Part shown: in pieces, positions 27,145 to 38,095 of the stretch
Numbering within the stretch: position 1 is the first letter of the stretch
Layout of the letters: each line of letters begins with the position of its first letter
DNA from: Lysinibacillus xylanilyticus
GTDB taxonomy: Bacteria; Bacillota; Bacilli; Bacillales_A; Planococcaceae
Length of the DNA stretch: 64,000 bases
Assembly (NCBI RefSeq): GCF_001708185.1
Contig: NZ_MDDN01000002.1
Location: forward strand, 558,001-622,000
Direction of reading: 5' to 3'
Notes under the pieces: generated by a model
Seen by the model: the letters and a program-made list of their open reading frames with translations, nothing else
The model's database searches: none
Told to the model about the DNA's origin: nothing
Translations under genes and position numbers: made by a program

Positions 27145-27507
27145 ATGGGGTTTTCTGAACTTACTGTGATGGCCTTAATTTATAGTGGCATGATGATTTT
27201 TTTCTTAGTACCTTTTAAAAAGCAGCAAAGCAATTTTCAATCCATTTTTAAAGAAAGCTTACTTCATATCACTTTTCATAAAAAAGCTTTACTGGCCCTC
27301 CTTTTATTAACCTTTTTGTTAATAGCTATTTGGTTCGGTTATGAGCAAGAGATCTATCATTTTAATGCTCACAGTGGTGATCCCCCTATCAATACAGATT
27401 CAGAAGCAACTTTCTATATGTGCGCATTAATTGGGTATACAGTCATTCTTTATTTACTTCTCGCATTATGGATCTCCTTAAACATTTTAAAAAGAAAGGT
27501 AAATTAA
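27145..27507 (+). CDS. Hypothetical membrane protein, 120 residues
   Basis: Three hydrophobic segments (about residues 5-24, 49-68 and 91-113) with a polar loop NAHSGDPPINTDSEATF between the second and third, probably extracellular. AAGGAGGG precedes the ATG by 5 bases. I do not recognise the family. It lies alone in the variable region between rpsD and the iron alcohol dehydrogenase gene. Confidence 0.65.
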   Translation: MGFSELTVMALIYSGMMIFFLVPFKKQQSNFQSIFKESLLHITFHKKALLALLLLTFLLIAIWFGYEQEIYHFNAHSGDPPINTDSEATFYMCALIGYTVILYLLLALWISLNILKRKVN

Positions 27508-27901
27508 TTAAATATTCTAATAATTTATGACGTTTTTTTGTACTTTACAATAGTAATCTCTCAATTTATAAACAACTTAATCACTACTTTTATAATAGAA
27601 ACAATATATCAGTTTTTTACTATTCATCCCACCTTTAAAATAGAACCGACTTCCAAAAAATATATTTTACTTTTATAAGAAAACAATTTAAAAACGCTTT
27701 CATTTAAACAACCATAGACAATTCAATCTTTCTACAACCTGAAAAAACAGCTAACTTTTTTGTAAAATAATAACATGAATAAAATTAACAATTTTAATAA
27801 AAATACGAGTTGAACTTTTACACGGATTAGAATAACATGAATTTCGGAAGGTGGTTCGCCATCATTCAAGCAATAACAATTTTGTTAAAGGGGTTGGAAA
27901 T
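27508..27901. other. AT-rich gap before the alcohol dehydrogenase gene
   Basis: Very A+T-rich, with no repeat, hairpin or ORF that I can support. The region presumably carries the promoter for the downstream gene, but I find no hexamer pair with good spacing. Confidence 0.3.
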
Positions 27902-29107
27902 ATGTCAGACGTTCTAAAGCAATTTGTAATGCCAAAAACAAACTTATTTGGACCTGGAGCAATTCAAGAAGTTGGTACACGCTTAAATGATTTAGAAGTG
28001 AAAAAGACATTAATCGTAACAGATGAGGGCTTACACAAATTAGGTCTCTCTGAACAAATTGCTAACATCATTACAGCTGCTGGAATTGATGTAGCGATTT
28101 TCCCGAAAGCAGAACCAAATCCAACAGATCAGAACATTGAAGATGGAGTTGCAGTATATCATGCCGAAAACTGTGATTCAATCATATCTCTTGGAGGAGG
28201 TAGCGCACACGATGCAGCGAAAGGTATTGGACTTATTGCTTCGAATGGTGGACGCATTCATGATTACGAAGGCGTTGACAAATCTCAAAACCCATTGGTG
28301 CCATTAATCGCTATCAACACAACTGCTGGTACTGCAAGTGAAATGACTCGCTTCACAATTATCACGGATACAGAACGCAAAGTGAAGATGGCCATCGTTG
28401 ACAAACATGTTACACCACTTCTGTCGATTAATGACCCAGAGTTAATGGTTGGCTTACCTCCTGCCCTAACTGCGGCAACTGGTTTAGATGCATTAACACA
28501 TGCGATCGAATCGTTTGTATCGACAAACGCAACACCAATTACTGATGCATGTGCTGAAAAGGTACTTCAGTTAGTTCCTGAATATTTACCACGTGCCTAT
28601 GCAAACGGTGCAGATTTAGAAGCACGTGAGCAAATGGTATACGCACAATTTTTAGCAGGTATGGCATTTAATAATGCATCACTTGGCTATGTACATGCGA
28701 TTGCTCATCAATTAGGTGGCTTCTATAACCTACCACACGGCGTATGTAATGCTATTTTATTGCCACATGTTTGCCGCTTCAACTTAACAGCACGCACAGA
28801 GCGTTTTGCAAGAATTGCTGAATTATTAGGCGAAAACGTTGAAGGATTAAGTAAACGTGATGCTGCTGAAAAAGCAATTGCAACAATTGAAAATCTCTCT
28901 AAAGATTTAAACATTCCATGTGGCTTCCGCGAATTAGGTGCGAAGGATGAGGATATTGAAATCTTAGCGAAAAACGCAATGTTAGATGTATGTGCTGCAA
29001 CAAACCCACGTAAAGCAACTTTAGAAGACATTAAACAAATTATTACGAACGCGATGGGCCCTGTAGCGAAGAAAGAAGAGTCACTTGAAGCTGTCGCACT
29101 TTCTTAA
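27902..29107 (+). CDS. Iron-containing alcohol dehydrogenase, methanol/1,3-propanediol dehydrogenase type
   Basis: Group III NAD-dependent alcohol dehydrogenase, 401 residues. The nucleotide motif is SLGGGSAHDAAKGIGL. Metal ligands appear in TGLDALTHAIESF (Asp, His) and in VHAIAHQLGGFYNLPHGVCN (two His). As I recall them, the family includes Bacillus methanolicus Mdh, with closely similar segments such as ARTERFARIAELLGENV. Start at MSDVLKQF, with AAAGGGGTTGG upstream. The physiological alcohol is not determinable; activity on C1-C4 alcohols or propanediol is inference. Confidence 0.9.
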   Translation: MSDVLKQFVMPKTNLFGPGAIQEVGTRLNDLEVKKTLIVTDEGLHKLGLSEQIANIITAAGIDVAIFPKAEPNPTDQNIEDGVAVYHAENCDSIISLGGGSAHDAAKGIGLIASNGGRIHDYEGVDKSQNPLVPLIAINTTAGTASEMTRFTIITDTERKVKMAIVDKHVTPLLSINDPELMVGLPPALTAATGLDALTHAIESFVSTNATPITDACAEKVLQLVPEYLPRAYANGADLEAREQMVYAQFLAGMAFNNASLGYVHAIAHQLGGFYNLPHGVCNAILLPHVCRFNLTARTERFARIAELLGENVEGLSKRDAAEKAIATIENLSKDLNIPCGFRELGAKDEDIEILAKNAMLDVCAATNPRKATLEDIKQIITNAMGPVAKKEESLEAVALS

Positions 29108-29240
29108 TAAACAATAAAACAAATAGAACGGCATGTCTTTTACAGGCATGTCGTTTTTGTTGAGTCGAAAATGCGTTCGCTCATTGTATGTAACGCCAAC
29201 ACTCGCTATACTTTTCTTAAAAAGAATTGGAGATATGAAT

Positions 29241-30050
29241 ATGCGTTTAATCTCAATTTGTCCTAGTAATACTGAGCTCGTCGCTTATCTAGGTTTGACA
29301 GATCAGCTTGTTGGTGTCGATGATTTCTCAGATTGGCCATTAGCAGTTAAAAACTTACCACAGCTAGGTCCAGACCTATCCATTAATATGGACGCATTAG
29401 AAGCATTACAGCCTGATCTTGTACTTGCATCCTTAAGTGTACCCGGTATGGAAAAAAATATTGAAGCTCTACAAGCAAGAAATATTCCTCACATTGTTTT
29501 TAATGCCAATTCATTAGAGGAAATCGCACAAGATCTCCATACATTGGGTAAAGCCTGTGGAGTTGAAGATCGAGCTAGAAAAATTTCTGAGGAATATTTA
29601 CAATATATTGAACGTCTTCGCTCTGTTGCACAAACGATTCCTAAAAAACCTACGCTCTATTGGGAATGGTGGCCGAACCCTATTTTTACACCAGGTAAAA
29701 TAAATTGGCTAACTGAAATTAGCACCATTGCTGGTGGGCAAAATCTGTTTCAAGATGTAGAACTCGCAAGCGTGCAAACTGATTGGGCAAATGTAGTAAG
29801 GCGCAATCCAGACTATATTATGATGGCTTGGGTAGGAGTTGCCTTCGAGCGTATTCAACCTGCAATTTTATTAAAACGTCCACATGCGCAGGAGCTACAG
29901 GCAGTTCAAATGAAACAGCTTCACGTGATGGAGGAATGGCTTTATTGTCGCCCATCACCTCGCCTAATAGAGGGTGCATTGAAACTTGCCCAAATACTTC
30001 ACCCAAAAGAATATGGGCACTTAAAGCTTCCTAGTTTTTTAGATAGCTAA
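29241..30050 (+). CDS. BtuF/TroA-like cobalamin-binding-type protein without signal peptide
   Basis: A 269-residue helical-backbone substrate-binding protein. It begins MRLISICPSNTELVAYLGL, the BtuF-type start, and has the middle stretch TLYWEWWPNPIFTPGKINWL. No signal peptide or lipobox is present and no ABC permease or ATPase is adjacent, so it is probably cytoplasmic. Start at 29241 is preferred because GGAGA is 7 bases upstream; an ATG two codons earlier is too close. Vitamin B12 or another metal chelate as ligand is inference. Confidence 0.82.
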   Translation: MRLISICPSNTELVAYLGLTDQLVGVDDFSDWPLAVKNLPQLGPDLSINMDALEALQPDLVLASLSVPGMEKNIEALQARNIPHIVFNANSLEEIAQDLHTLGKACGVEDRARKISEEYLQYIERLRSVAQTIPKKPTLYWEWWPNPIFTPGKINWLTEISTIAGGQNLFQDVELASVQTDWANVVRRNPDYIMMAWVGVAFERIQPAILLKRPHAQELQAVQMKQLHVMEEWLYCRPSPRLIEGALKLAQILHPKEYGHLKLPSFLDS

Positions 30051-30101
30051 AACCCCTCGTTTTGCCAAAGAGCCATACTTTATTTAATAGAACACCCAAA
30101 A

Positions 30102-30140
30102 TAAAACATCCCCTCAAATATTGAAGGGATGTTTCGTTTT
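30102..30140. terminator. Bidirectional terminator, BtuF-like gene / tyrS
   Basis: ACATCCCCTCAA ATA TTGAAGGGATGT between convergent genes, with T/A runs on both sides. Confidence 0.85.
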
Positions 30141-30156
30141 GTTGTATAGGTTTGAA

Positions 30157-31718
<1,562 letters not shown>

Positions 31719-31724
31719 AGCATT

Positions 31725-31754
31725 ATTCTATACGATTCTTTTTTTCATTGTCAA
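31725..31754 (-). promoter_or_regulatory. tyrS promoter
   Basis: On the minus strand TTGACA (31754-31749), an 18-base spacer and TAGAAT (31730-31725), giving a start about 7 bases later at the beginning of the T-box leader. Confidence 0.75.
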
Positions 31755-31816
31755 TAACTATGTTCGAGCTAAATCAATATGTGCTATAATAAACAAGATT
31801 TTAGGAGGTCGATACA

Positions 31817-34800
31817 TTGAAAGAATGGATTGAGAAAATCAATGCAAAGATCGAAGAATTATTAGTACGAAAATGGATGAAGAAATTACGCATTTCCGGA
31901 AGTGTTATCTGGAACTTATTTTTACTATTTTTAATCTTTGCATTGGTAGGCACTGTATTTGTCGGTTCAGTTGGTGCTGGCTATTTTGCTTCACTCGTTA
32001 AAGAAGAGCCTCTGCGCTCCAAAGAAGAATTGCGAACTCAAATTTTTAACTACGATTCAACCAGTGAAATTTATTTTGCCGACGATATTTATATTGGAAA
32101 ATTACGTACCGATTTAGAACGTCGTGAAACAACATTAAATAATGTCTCACCAGATGTAATTAATGCCGTATTAGCGACAGAGGATGAGTATTTCCGTGAA
32201 CACAACGGAATAGTTCCGAAGGCCGTTATTCGTGGGCTACTTCAAGACGTAACAAACTCTTCTACTCAAACAGGGGGCTCTACGCTAACACAGCAACTTA
32301 TTAAAAACCAAGTATTAACAAACGAAGTATCCTATGAACGTAAAGCAAAAGAACTTTTACTTGCGATGCGTTTAGAGCATTTTATGACAAAGGAAGAAAT
32401 TTTAGAGGCCTATTTAAATATTATTCCTTATGGTCGTAGCTCTTCAGGTCGAAATATCGCAGGAGTGGAAACTGCTGCTGAAGGTATTTTCGGCGTAAAA
32501 GCAAAGGATTTAACGCTTCCTCAAGCGGCGTACATAGCTGGTATTCCTCAAGCACCTTTTGCTTACACACCTTTTACAAATACAGGTGATCTTAAAAGTG
32601 AAGAAGCTCTTCAACCGGGCATTGATCGTATGAAAACTGTTCTTTATCGTATGAAAGACGCAGGTTATATTAACGAAGCGCAGTATAAACAAGCAATCGC
32701 TTATGATATCACTGCCGACTTCCGTTCACCCGAGATACATGCTGAGGATAGCTATCCATGGCTAACATATGAGCTCGAAAATCGCGCGAAAGAAATAATT
32801 GCTGAAAAACTAGCAAAAGAAGATGGTATTGATCCAGAACGCTTAAAGAATGAACAAAAATTAAAAGATAGATATATGATCTTAGCAGACCGTGATGTCC
32901 GTTCGAAAGGCTATCGTATTTATTCGACAATCGATAAAGATATGTACGATGCGATGCAAAAAGCAGCGGAAAACTTTAAATATTACGGTCATACGTATAC
33001 AGCTAAAGAAAAGGACCCTGTAACAGGTGAAGAAGTTGAGGTTCAAATGCCTGTTCAGGTTGGTAGTGTTTTAATCGAAAATACTACTGGACGTATTTTA
33101 AGCTTCGTCGGTGGTCGTGATTTTGAATTAAAAAGTTATAACTATGCTACACAGGCAAAACGCTCAAATGGCTCAACAATGAAGCCTTTACTCGTATATG
33201 CACCTGCAATAGAATACGGTGTAATCGGTGCAGGTAGCCCGTTAGTCGACGTAAAATTCTCTATTGGTAATTGGAGTCCAAGCAACTATATTGCTAGTGA
33301 TGAACGAGGACTTATACCTGCACGTGAGGCATTAGCTGATTCACAGAACTTATCTGCTTTACGTCTATATTATGATATTCTTAACAAACGTCCTGCCGAT
33401 TATTTAGTAAAGATGGGGATTACGACCTTACAACCGGATGACTTCACAAACATTGCAGCCGGGATTGGGGGAGTAAAAGAAGGTATTACTGTTGAAGAGA
33501 ACACCAATGCCTACTCAACTTTTGCAAATGGTGGACAATTCATCGACGCTTATATGATTGATAGAATTGAAGACCAAGATGGGAATATCATCTATAAACA
33601 CGAAGTTGAACCTGTACAAGTATTCAGCCCTGAAACATCTTATATCATGACTGATATGATGCGAGATGTGTTATCACAAGGAACGGGTACAGTTGCAAAA
33701 AATACACTAAAATTCTCTTCTGACTTCGCTGCTAAAACTGGTACATCACAAAACTATAAAGATGTTTGGTTAGTCGGCTATAACCCGAATGTTTCTCTTG
33801 GAGTATGGATGGGTTATGATCAAAATCAATCACTGTATGCATTTAACAATACGTATCAGCAACCTAGTGTGCGTATTAACAAGCTATGGGGAACATTGAT
33901 GAATTCTGTGTATGATGTAGATCCGCAATTAATTGACCCTAATACTAGCTTTAAGGCACCTAAAAACGTTGTGACTGCATCATTCTGTGGTATTTCTGGT
34001 TTAGCGCCTTCTGCAGCATGTGCGAATGCTGGTCTCGTGCGCTCTGATTTGTTTAATGCGAAAGTATTTTTACCTTCGCAGCCAGATGATAGCTTAGCTT
34101 CTTCTAGTGTAGTTACGATTAAGGGTAACACATATAATGCACTACCTAGTACACCACGAGAATTTGTAAAAGCAGGTGGTGCAGGTATTAATCAGGCATT
34201 TATTAAACGGATGCTAGGCCCACTTGGCGGTAATCCGGCTAGCCTATTACCAAAAAATTCGTCATTATCGAATTCAGCGGTATCAGCTGTTAATTTCCCA
34301 GCTGACAGTCATGCACCTGGAGCAGTATCTGCTTCAATTAATGGCAATACGTTATCTTGGTCAGGCTCTTCAAATGATGTAGTCGGTTACCGGATCTATA
34401 ACGTAACAAACGGTGGTAGGACACTTGTCGGATCAGTACTTGAATCATCACAAAGTATGACGGTAGCAAGTGGTCAAGCCTATGCTGTTGTCGCTGTAGA
34501 TATTACAGGTTTAACTTCACCGCAATCCAATGTCGTTTCTACTGGTGGCAGCGGAAGTGAAAAAAAACCTGAAGAAAAAGACGAACAAGAAAAGCCACCA
34601 ACAACTCCACCTACTAACGAAAATGATTCGGACAATAATGAAAATGGCAATGGTTCCGATGGTAGTAATGGGGATGGCTCCAATACCGGCAGTGGTTCCG
34701 GGAATAACGGAAACAACTCGAATAATGGCAGTGGCTCCGGGAATAACGGAAACGGCTCGAATAATGGCAGTGGTTCCGGGAATAACGGAAACGGCTCTAA

Positions 34801-34921
34801 CAATGGCAGCGGCTCCGGGAACAACGGAGACGGCTCGAATAGCGGCAGTGGCTCCGGGAATAACGGAAACGGCTCTAACGGAGGAGACAACGGAAATACA
34901 ACTCCACCTCCTACCCAATAA
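31817..34921 (+). CDS. Class A penicillin-binding protein with Fn3 and Gly/Ser/Asn repeat tail
   Basis: Bifunctional peptidoglycan polymerase, 1034 residues. A membrane anchor lies at about 29-57. The GT51 glycosyltransferase begins near 95 (ATEDEYFREHNG, then QTGGSTLTQQLIKNQ). In the transpeptidase the SxxK is Ser453-Lys456 (GSTMKP), the SxN is SQN and the KTGTS is at about 640. After it come an Fn3-like domain (about 828-909) and a hydrophilic tail with about five 13-residue repeats rich in NNGSGSG (about 957-1022). TTG start with TAGGAGG upstream. Divergent from tyrS. Similar C-terminal tails occur in other Bacillales PBP1 proteins. Confidence 0.92.
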   Translation: MKEWIEKINAKIEELLVRKWMKKLRISGSVIWNLFLLFLIFALVGTVFVGSVGAGYFASLVKEEPLRSKEELRTQIFNYDSTSEIYFADDIYIGKLRTDLERRETTLNNVSPDVINAVLATEDEYFREHNGIVPKAVIRGLLQDVTNSSTQTGGSTLTQQLIKNQVLTNEVSYERKAKELLLAMRLEHFMTKEEILEAYLNIIPYGRSSSGRNIAGVETAAEGIFGVKAKDLTLPQAAYIAGIPQAPFAYTPFTNTGDLKSEEALQPGIDRMKTVLYRMKDAGYINEAQYKQAIAYDITADFRSPEIHAEDSYPWLTYELENRAKEIIAEKLAKEDGIDPERLKNEQKLKDRYMILADRDVRSKGYRIYSTIDKDMYDAMQKAAENFKYYGHTYTAKEKDPVTGEEVEVQMPVQVGSVLIENTTGRILSFVGGRDFELKSYNYATQAKRSNGSTMKPLLVYAPAIEYGVIGAGSPLVDVKFSIGNWSPSNYIASDERGLIPAREALADSQNLSALRLYYDILNKRPADYLVKMGITTLQPDDFTNIAAGIGGVKEGITVEENTNAYSTFANGGQFIDAYMIDRIEDQDGNIIYKHEVEPVQVFSPETSYIMTDMMRDVLSQGTGTVAKNTLKFSSDFAAKTGTSQNYKDVWLVGYNPNVSLGVWMGYDQNQSLYAFNNTYQQPSVRINKLWGTLMNSVYDVDPQLIDPNTSFKAPKNVVTASFCGISGLAPSAACANAGLVRSDLFNAKVFLPSQPDDSLASSSVVTIKGNTYNALPSTPREFVKAGGAGINQAFIKRMLGPLGGNPASLLPKNSSLSNSAVSAVNFPADSHAPGAVSASINGNTLSWSGSSNDVVGYRIYNVTNGGRTLVGSVLESSQSMTVASGQAYAVVAVDITGLTSPQSNVVSTGGSGSEKKPEEKDEQEKPPTTPPTNENDSDNNENGNGSDGSNGDGSNTGSGSGNNGNNSNNGSGSGNNGNGSNNGSGSGNNGNGSNNGSGSGNNGDGSNSGSGSGNNGNGSNGGDNGNTTPPPTQ
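34686..34880 (+). repeat. Tandem 39-bp coding repeats in the PBP tail
   Basis: About five imperfect 39-bp units built on GGCAGTGGCTCCGGGAATAA encode the 13-residue NNGSGSGNNGNGS pattern. Copy-number change in steps of 39 bp would keep the frame. Confidence 0.85.
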
Positions 34922-34927
34922 AGATAA

Positions 34928-34974
34928 ACAAGCTTGCTACAATCAATTTTGAATTGTAGTAAGCTTGTTTTTTT
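34928..34974 (+). terminator. PBP gene terminator
   Basis: ACAAGCTTGCTACAAT ... ATTGTAGTAAGCTTGT, followed by TTTTTT. Confidence 0.92.
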
Positions 34975-35017
34975 GTCATTATAAAGAGGACTACTAATTT
35001 GAAGAGGTGGAAAAAAT

Positions 35018-35899
35018 ATGAACATTTTAGTTTTAGGAGGCACTCGCTTTTTTGGTAAAAAGCTCGTTGAACTTTGTATTGAAATTGGACATAATGTAAC
35101 TATTTTAACACGTGGTCAAAGTGGAAATCCTTTTGGTACAAAGGTGAAGCAACTAGTTGTTAATCGAGATGATGCTAATGCGTTGTCACAAGTACTATCA
35201 GGTACAACATGGGATATTGTCTATGATAATATTTGCTATTCTCCAAATGAGGCACATCAACTAAGCAAAATTTTAGATGGTAAAACGAAAAAGCTCGTTT
35301 TCACCTCTACTCTCTCGACCTATGACATAAACAACATTGTCAAAACAGAAGAAGATTTTAATCCTTACGATTATGAAATTCGAATGGGAAAGCGTGAAGA
35401 TTTTTCATATGGTGAAGGTAAACGACAAGCGGAGGCAGTACTTTTCAAAGAGGCTACATTCCCCGTCGTCGCTGTACGTTTCCCAATTGTTATGGGTGAG
35501 AACGACTATACACGCCGTTTACATTTTCACGTTGAGCGAATTTTACAGGATCAGCCTATTTCATTCCCAAATATTGAAGCAAAGATGAGTTTTATTACCG
35601 ATGAAGAGGCCGCTGCATTTTTATATTTTGCTGGCATTACGCCTATTGAAGGACCTTATAACGCTACAGCAACGGATGCAATTTCGTTACAAGATTTAAT
35701 GGGGCTTATTGAAGAAGCTAGTGGGAAGCATGCAAAAATTTCACTTGTAGGTGGCGATGAACAGTCGCAATCGCCATATGGAATTCCAGCAGATTGGTAT
35801 ATGTCAACTGCAAAGGCAGAAGCTGCAGGCTTTACATTTAGTCACCTTCACGATTGGCTCCCTGCTCTAGTAAAAACATTAGTAAAAGAGCTGAAATAA
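35018..35899 (+). CDS. NAD-dependent epimerase/dehydratase (SDR) family protein
   Basis: A 293-residue extended/atypical SDR. The nucleotide loop is LVLGGTRFFGKKL at residues 4-16. Instead of the classical YxxxK the region reads FSYGEGKRQAEAVLF near residues 129-143, which retains Tyr and Lys four apart (YGEGK). AAGAGGTGG precedes the ATG. Single gene with a terminator before it. Substrate unknown; relatives act on nucleotide sugars or have no assigned role. Confidence 0.83.
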   Translation: MNILVLGGTRFFGKKLVELCIEIGHNVTILTRGQSGNPFGTKVKQLVVNRDDANALSQVLSGTTWDIVYDNICYSPNEAHQLSKILDGKTKKLVFTSTLSTYDINNIVKTEEDFNPYDYEIRMGKREDFSYGEGKRQAEAVLFKEATFPVVAVRFPIVMGENDYTRRLHFHVERILQDQPISFPNIEAKMSFITDEEAAAFLYFAGITPIEGPYNATATDAISLQDLMGLIEEASGKHAKISLVGGDEQSQSPYGIPADWYMSTAKAEAAGFTFSHLHDWLPALVKTLVKELK

Positions 35900-35958
35900 A
35901 ATTTTACTAAGTTACCCAATAGTTTGCGGATGGCATTTGTTAAAACGTAAACCATGTA

Positions 35959-35981
35959 AGTTGATTGGAGTGGAGGCTGGG
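35959..35981. repeat. Family D end fragment
   Basis: GTTGATTGGAGTGGAGGCTG is a one-base variant of the family D right terminus read on the opposite strand. It lies between the SDR gene and the argD terminator. Confidence 0.65.
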
Positions 35982-36012
35982 TTATGGTGATAAGTCTTTT
36001 TTGATTAGCTAT

Positions 36013-36062
36013 TAAAAATCTGCTAAACTTCTTGTAAAAGGAAGTCTAGCAGATTCATTTTT
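36013..36062. terminator. argD terminator
   Basis: AATCTGCTAAACTTC / GAAGTCTAGCAGATT (about 36017-36055), flanked by A/T runs on both sides. It ends the arginine operon and can also stop plus-strand transcription. Confidence 0.85.
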
Positions 36063-36085
36063 TATCGTATTTAATTGTCTAGATA

Positions 36086-37219
36086 CTATAGCAATATCGT
36101 TTTTAAAATCGCTATTGCTTCATCGATTTCTTCCTTTGACACGGTTAAAGGAGGTAATAGACGAATAACGTTTGGTCCCGCCCCTACCACTAATAAGCCC
36201 TTTTCCTCTGCTGCCGTTATAAAAGGAACCACTTCAGTATCGCCACCACAGCCAATGCCAAGAAGCAAACCCTGCCCTTGAACTGTATACGTTGACGGTA
36301 AATTCGCTTTCAACTGCTTAACAAAATACGTGGAAAGCTCCTGTACATTTTGTAAAAAGGCCGGTTCAAAGATATGATCAAGCACGGTTTCCGCAACACT
36401 CATCGCTAACGGATTACCACCAAATGTTGTCCCATGTGTACCAGGACCAAATGTTTCATATAGCTCAGCTGTTCCAAGCATTCCGCCGACAGGGAAACCA
36501 CCACCTAGTCCCTTCGCCAATGTTACAATATTTGGTTTCAATACAGTTTGCTCATAAGCATATCTTGTTCCTGTTCGTCCAATACCTGTTTGAACCTCAT
36601 CGATGATTAGTAAAATACCTTTGTCATCACAGGCTTTCGCTATGGCTGCCGCGAATTCTGGTGATACGCTGTTAACACCGCCCTCACCTTGAATCATTTC
36701 CAACATAATGGCCGCGACAGAATCATCAATCGTTGCTTCAAGTGCTTCCACATCATTAAAAGGAAGAATCGTAAATTTTTCAACAAGTGGTCCGAAGCCA
36801 TTATGTACCTTGCCCTGACCTGTTGCAGACATCGCTCCAAAAGTTCGCCCATGAAAAGATTTTTCAAATGTAATCAGATGATTTTTCCCTGTATGCTTAC
36901 GAGCAAGCTTGATAGCCGCTTCATTTGCTTCTGCACCACTATTACAGAAAAATGCATAAGAAAAATGTGTGTTTGCTACTAATTTTTGCGCAACTTTCTC
37001 CTGACCCGGTATATCAAATAAATTAGAAATATGCCAAAGCTTTTCACTTTGATCATGAATAGCCTTCACAATCGCAGGATGGGCATGACCAAGACTCACT
37101 ACAGCGATTCCACTTGTAAAATCTAAATATTTTTTCCCAGCAGCATCTTCTACTACAGTTCCTTGCCCTTTGACAATTTGGGCACGGCGTTTTCCATAGT
37201 TTCCAAATAAAGCACTCAT
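36086..37219 (-). CDS. argD: Acetylornithine aminotransferase
   Basis: PLP class III aminotransferase of 377 residues converting N-acetylglutamate semialdehyde to N-acetylornithine. Motifs: FCNSGAEANEAAIKLARKHTG, FHGRTFGAMSATGQ, LLIIDEVQTGIGRTG and the PLP lysine in TLAKGLGGGFPVG. Start MSALFGNYG at 37219 follows TAGGGGTTGAT; the longer frame would run back toward argB without a site. Last gene of argC-argJ-argB-argD. Confidence 0.94.
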   Translation of the reverse strand: MSALFGNYGKRRAQIVKGQGTVVEDAAGKKYLDFTSGIAVVSLGHAHPAIVKAIHDQSEKLWHISNLFDIPGQEKVAQKLVANTHFSYAFFCNSGAEANEAAIKLARKHTGKNHLITFEKSFHGRTFGAMSATGQGKVHNGFGPLVEKFTILPFNDVEALEATIDDSVAAIMLEMIQGEGGVNSVSPEFAAAIAKACDDKGILLIIDEVQTGIGRTGTRYAYEQTVLKPNIVTLAKGLGGGFPVGGMLGTAELYETFGPGTHGTTFGGNPLAMSVAETVLDHIFEPAFLQNVQELSTYFVKQLKANLPSTYTVQGQGLLLGIGCGGDTEVVPFITAAEEKGLLVVGAGPNVIRLLPPLTVSKEEIDEAIAILKTILL

Positions 37220-37321
37220 TTTATCAACCCCTACTAATATTTTGCATAGGCAAAAATCTTCAAATATCTTCTCTAAATATCTATACTGCTTCCAGCAAAT
37301 CATTAGAACGCTCAATCTTCA

Positions 37322-38095
37322 CTATAATAAAGAATGACTTTTACTGGTTGAGGCTAAAATCGTCGTACCTTCTAAGGAATCTCCAACAATTTGCACCGAT
37401 GGAATACCTGCACTTAAGCATTCAAGAGCTCCTTGTACTTTAGGTATCATCCCACCATAAATATAACCTTCCTCAATCCATTGATCGATTAAGGAAGACG
37501 TCGCTTCCGATTGATACTCATCATTAATTCGAATCCCACTTACATCCGTTACAAGTAATAGACTATCCGCATCTATAGCTAGTGCTATTTCACTTGCAAC
37601 GGTATCTCCATTAATGTTTAACGCCTGACCATGTTCATCTGCTCCAACGCAAGCAATTACTGGTACAATACCCGCACTAATTAATGCTTCTAATAAAGAT
37701 GTATTAACAGCTTTTACTTCACCAACAAAACCGTATACATCTTTGTCTAAATAATCCGCTACAAGTAACTGACCATCAAAGCCGTTTAAACCAATTGCAG
37801 CAATTCCAGCAGTTGTTAATTCATGAACAAGAGCTGGATTGACCTTTCCTATTAACGTTGACTGTACAATAGCAACTGCAGCTTCGTTCGTTACACGAAT
37901 ACCATTTAAAGCGTGTGATTCTACCCCGCGCGCCGCAAGTTCACGGTTAATGGCTGGGCCACCACCATGGGTAATAATAAGCTCTACACCACTCTCTTGT
38001 AGTTTTTTAAAATTCTTAAAAAACGACTCGTTTAAGCCTTCTAACGTACTACCACCAAGCTTAATGACCATTCGTTTACGAGCGGTATGATGCAT
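37322..38095 (-). CDS. argB: Acetylglutamate kinase
   Basis: Phosphorylates N-acetylglutamate. Amino-acid-kinase fold: VIKLGGST at the N terminus, ITHGGGPAINRELAARGV, NGIRVT, and LLLVTDVSGIR with GMIPKVQGAL near the end. The start is ambiguous. The ATG at 38095 overlaps argJ by 20 bases, and another ATG at 38071 lies four bases after the argJ stop. Neither has a strong ribosome site, so translational coupling is likely. The length (about 250-257) fits ArgB. Confidence 0.9.
   Translation of the reverse strand: MHHTARKRMVIKLGGSTLEGLNESFFKNFKKLQESGVELIITHGGGPAINRELAARGVESHALNGIRVTNEAAVAIVQSTLIGKVNPALVHELTTAGIAAIGLNGFDGQLLVADYLDKDVYGFVGEVKAVNTSLLEALISAGIVPVIACVGADEHGQALNINGDTVASEIALAIDADSLLLVTDVSGIRINDEYQSEATSSLIDQWIEEGYIYGGMIPKVQGALECLSAGIPSVQIVGDSLEGTTILASTSKSHSLL

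Noticed and set aside
34480-34952. ORFs on both strands over the PBP tail
   Set aside because: Artefacts of the 39-bp repeat; the PBP frame is continuous from a strong start to a terminator.
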